This document shows, in pieces, positions 6,301 through 7,409 of a stretch of 7,409 nt of DNA. Made by a program: the position numbers and the translations under genes. The notes beneath the pieces were generated by a model. The model was not told the origin of the DNA, searched no databases, and worked only from the letters and a program-made list of their open reading frames with translations. Within the stretch, counting starts at the first letter, position 1. Every line of letters begins with the position of its first letter. Location of the stretch: the NCBI GenBank assembly GCA_002067405.1, contig MVRP01000198.1, forward strand, positions 1-7,409. Direction: 5' to 3'. This DNA is from Syntrophorhabdaceae bacterium PtaU1.Bin034 (lineage in GTDB: Bacteria; Desulfobacterota_G; Syntrophorhabdia; Syntrophorhabdales; WCHB1-27).

Positions 6301-6830
6301 TTGAGATCGCGAGAACAGGACCTGTGAGGCATGTGGGCACCGCTACCGTCCTTGCTCCTGATGCGCATGCGTTAGCCAAGCTCGCCGACCTTGCTGATGA
6401 ACTCGACCCGAACGTCCGTCGGCAGAGCGAAATCGCCGCAGAGGATAAGGTGATCGAGGCGCTGGTTGCCGAAGGGTTCCCTCATGATCGTATCGAGCGG
6501 GTCGGCCACCTCAAGTTAGGTTTCGATATCCGCGCCCATAGAATCGCCGATGTTGCCACCGGCGAGATCTTCGTGAAGAGAATCGAGGTCAAAGGGCGCC
6601 TGCGGGGACAGCCCATTCGCCTTACCACGAACGAATGGTATAAGGCTCAGCAATTGGCTGAGACTTACTGGCTCTATGTTGTCTGGGATCCCCTGGGTGA
6701 TTCGCCCGAACTTGTACCTATCTGCAACCCTGTCGCGAAGCTGGACCACGCCAAGCGCGAGATCGTAGCGGCGAGGTTCTATGAAATTCCGGCGGAGGCG
6801 GTGCAGCAAGCAGTGAAGGGGGGTCCATGA
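3312..6830 (+). CDS. SNF2-type helicase/translocase with C-terminal DUF3883 domain, probable phage-defence protein
   Basis: A 1172-residue superfamily 2 ATPase. An N-terminal domain (1-100) carries GQRISLPGHFDLPVVLEDAR. The motor follows: HQIEAVYQAM (114-123), Walker A DDPGAGKT (135-142), DEAH (234-237), LLTATPHHG (275-283), LIFTEHRDTL (521-530), ATEAAGEGINLQ (572-583) and QRLGRIHRIGQ (602-612). A charged coiled-coil-like insertion (about 404-500) separates the two lobes. The C-terminus (about 1040-1130) is DUF3883-like, with FDIRA (1071-1075), IEVKG (1091-1095) and YWLYVVWDP (1119-1127). The D1072/E1092/K1094 arrangement resembles a PD-(D/E)XK nuclease core, though nuclease activity is inferred. 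All motor motifs look intact. Such helicases accompany methyltransferases and nucleases in defence loci. It resembles the DISARM helicase DrmD, but the N-terminus differs from what I recall of DrmD and no other DISARM gene is visible. AAGGAGG (3302-3308) sits just before the ATG, and both ends overlap neighbouring genes. Confidence 0.92.
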   Translation: MSSGSLTSQIGQRISLPGHFDLPVVLEDARLLGPDDSAGYECRVRLPDGSLEEAVISAEEAATLLKETPVEAKLQSPVDAEKLRLLIESARVRLAYAHDQQFAVSLSGIRTLPHQIEAVYQAMLPQPRLRFLLADDPGAGKTIMAGLLVKELKLREAVERILILCPAPLTIQWQDEMLRWFGEPFGIIFSAVDQQQLTNPWQRSSQVIASLDYAKQEEVRERVWQQRWDLVIIDEAHKCSARTASGGQNRESKVVTTKRYDLASRLTYHADHVLLLTATPHHGDEDKFAHFLRLIDPDLFPEPHRLGKQSAEIRQNVFKLGKDSPWCLRRLKEDLRDANGKRLFPDRHAHTVTFHLNNDEYYLYKSVTAYINEFIPQQTGQRRTSAALTRTVLQRRLVSSTCAIHESLKRRLKKQEDLLEELQRLTPAQRAKRLAALQGQLPDIEQDEDDLDDAVRDQLADEYTAALELEQLRAEISALKELVEQARQVRENASDSKLASLKKCLGEAQFLELRDGRGKLLIFTEHRDTLGYIRESLERWGYSTCEIHGGMNPHERKRAQGVFRIGAQVCIATEAAGEGINLQFCHLMINYDMPWNPTRLEQRLGRIHRIGQDRDVYAFNFVATDSEDGQPIVEGRILHRLLEKLDQMNEALEGRVFDVIGEVLSLNDINLPDMLRDAAYDPKRLDEYLDQIDRIEPAKLKEYEEATGIALARSHVDFSAFQRRNLEIEERRLMPRYVEAQFVAAAREVGLRVEPRADGLWRVEHVLADLRSERLHSVQKVGRAETAYRKVTFHKHHLEQDAHVDAVLVGPGHPLYAAVDEKLNERLAGTIGGIGFYVDPLSKEPYDVHLFEISIRGKDSKGNDVPLYGELVAVREERGNYEVVPSDVLLNLAAHPHPPQEIDPAPTQGAADFLKRTYQLECRSRCQKERQHFARVCLDYLEKSFKARIDRAQERAMLLAAEVFSKPEYKLTAEEARKYVDELQRARQERLDGLKRLEIARTGPVRHVGTATVLAPDAHALAKLADLADELDPNVRRQSEIAAEDKVIEALVAEGFPHDRIERVGHLKLGFDIRAHRIADVATGEIFVKRIEVKGRLRGQPIRLTTNEWYKAQQLAETYWLYVVWDPLGDSPELVPICNPVAKLDHAKREIVAARFYEIPAEAVQQAVKGGP

Positions 6831-7409
6831 CAAAACAACCCAGACAACCGGACAACAAGTTGGATATCCACTACGATACCATCCTCGGAGATATATCCGG
6901 CGTCATCGACGCGGCCAGAAGATCTGCGGCCAGGTCGGTGAATTGCATCATGACCTCAGCCTACTGGCTGATTGGGCGGCGCATCGTGGAGGAAGAGCAG
7001 AAAGGGTTTGAACGGGCCGAGTACGGTGAAGAATTGCTCAAAAGGCTTTCATACGATCTGACATCCAAATATGGTCGGGGTTTCGCAAAAAGCAACCTTT
7101 ACCAAATGCGGTCTTTCTATATGGCATTTCAAAACATTTTCCAAACAGCGTCTGGAAAATCGGATAGCCTTGACTCATCAGGCGGTTTGGACATTTTCCA
7201 GACAGCGTCTGGAATAAGCGAATTGCAGAAGCCTCAACCCGTTCAATCTATGGCACGCATCTTCCCTCTCCCATGGTCCGCCTACGTGCGCTTGCTTACA
7301 GTCAAGAATGAACAGGCTCGCAGGTTCTACGAAACGGAGGCTCTACGAGGCGGATGGTCGGTGCGGCAACTCGATCGACAAATCAACTCGCAGTTCTACG
7401 AGCGGACAG
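6827..7409 (+). CDS. DUF1016/YhcG-family PD-(D/E)XK nuclease protein (partial, N-terminal part)
   Basis: 194 codons are visible with no stop before the right edge. The start ATG at 6827 overlaps the helicase stop as ATGA, with a purine-rich GAAGGGGGG just upstream. The visible part is the N-terminal DUF1016 region: an initial helix ending in SAYWLIGRRIVEEEQKG (about 44-60), YGEELLKRLSYDLTSKYGRGF (about 66-86), then SNLYQMRSFYMAF (89-101). A second conserved block follows at about 146-194 (FPLPWSAYVRLLTVKNEQAR, then FYETEALRGGWSVRQLDRQINSQFYER). The PD-(D/E)XK catalytic domain of this family is C-terminal and lies beyond the window. Between the blocks is a repeated FQTASG motif (residues 105-110 and 124-129). 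Family members are often found in restriction and defence islands; coupling to the helicase suggests they work in one system. The family call is secure; the function is inferred. Confidence 0.92.
   Translation, partial: MTKQPRQPDNKLDIHYDTILGDISGVIDAARRSAARSVNCIMTSAYWLIGRRIVEEEQKGFERAEYGEELLKRLSYDLTSKYGRGFAKSNLYQMRSFYMAFQNIFQTASGKSDSLDSSGGLDIFQTASGISELQKPQPVQSMARIFPLPWSAYVRLLTVKNEQARRFYETEALRGGWSVRQLDRQINSQFYERT
7134..7214 (+). repeat. Two direct copies of a 24-base palindromic unit inside the DUF1016 gene
   Basis: Units at 7134-7157 and 7191-7214 match at 23 of 24 bases with a 57-base period (19 codons). Each unit is itself an inverted repeat. In copy 2, TTCCAGAC (7196-7203) and GTCTGGAA (7207-7214) are a perfect 8-bp dyad around AGC. 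In copy 1 the dyad extends to 10 bp (7137-7146 with 7150-7159) with one mismatch. Both encode IFQTASG, keeping the reading frame. The 33 bases between the units are not repeated. Confidence 0.9.

Noticed and set aside
3312..6830. Naming the helicase drmD of a DISARM system
   Set aside because: It shares the SNF2-type motor, but the N-terminal region differs from my memory of DrmD, the next gene is DUF1016 rather than a DISARM methylase, and no drmA, drmB or drmC is visible.
7134..7214. CRISPR-like array
   Set aside because: There are only two units, they lie inside an intact reading frame with a codon-multiple period, and both encode the same peptide.

Overview
The window looks like an accessory region of a Gram-negative bacterial chromosome, plasmid or integrative element. 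By eye its base composition is balanced to slightly GC-rich. Several starts carry strong AGGAGG-type ribosome binding sites and the genes are packed in overlapping operons. The taxon cannot be fixed from sequence alone. PRTRC genes are best known from proteobacterial plasmids and integrated elements, so a proteobacterium or a neighbouring phylum is the likeliest host.

Left part (1-1155, minus strand): the head of a PRTRC-type operon. It holds protein E (604-1155), then protein C (255-611) with a C-terminal extension, then the first 86 codons of an unrecognised third gene (1-258) that leaves the window. The overlaps of 8 and 4 bases imply translational coupling. No ParB gene lies upstream of protein E here.

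Middle (1156-3017): a 413-base non-coding leader with three inverted repeats; a small orphan gene (1569-1916) on the plus strand, bracketed by a strong Shine-Dalgarno and a clear intrinsic terminator (1932-1955); and a convergent minus-strand membrane protein (2004-3017) with a bacterial PH domain and a cysteine/histidine-rich tail.

Right part (3056-7409, plus strand): a tightly coupled three-gene operon. It has a small excisionase/MerR-type helix-turn-helix protein, a 1172-residue SNF2-type helicase with a C-terminal DUF3883 nuclease-like domain, and the N-terminal part of a DUF1016/YhcG-family PD-(D/E)XK nuclease protein that leaves the window. The overlaps are ATGAGTAG and ATGA. This set resembles a phage-defence or restriction-like locus, and the rest of it should lie beyond the right edge. 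A PRTRC maintenance-type cassette beside a putative defence operon suggests cargo on a mobile element or in a defence island.
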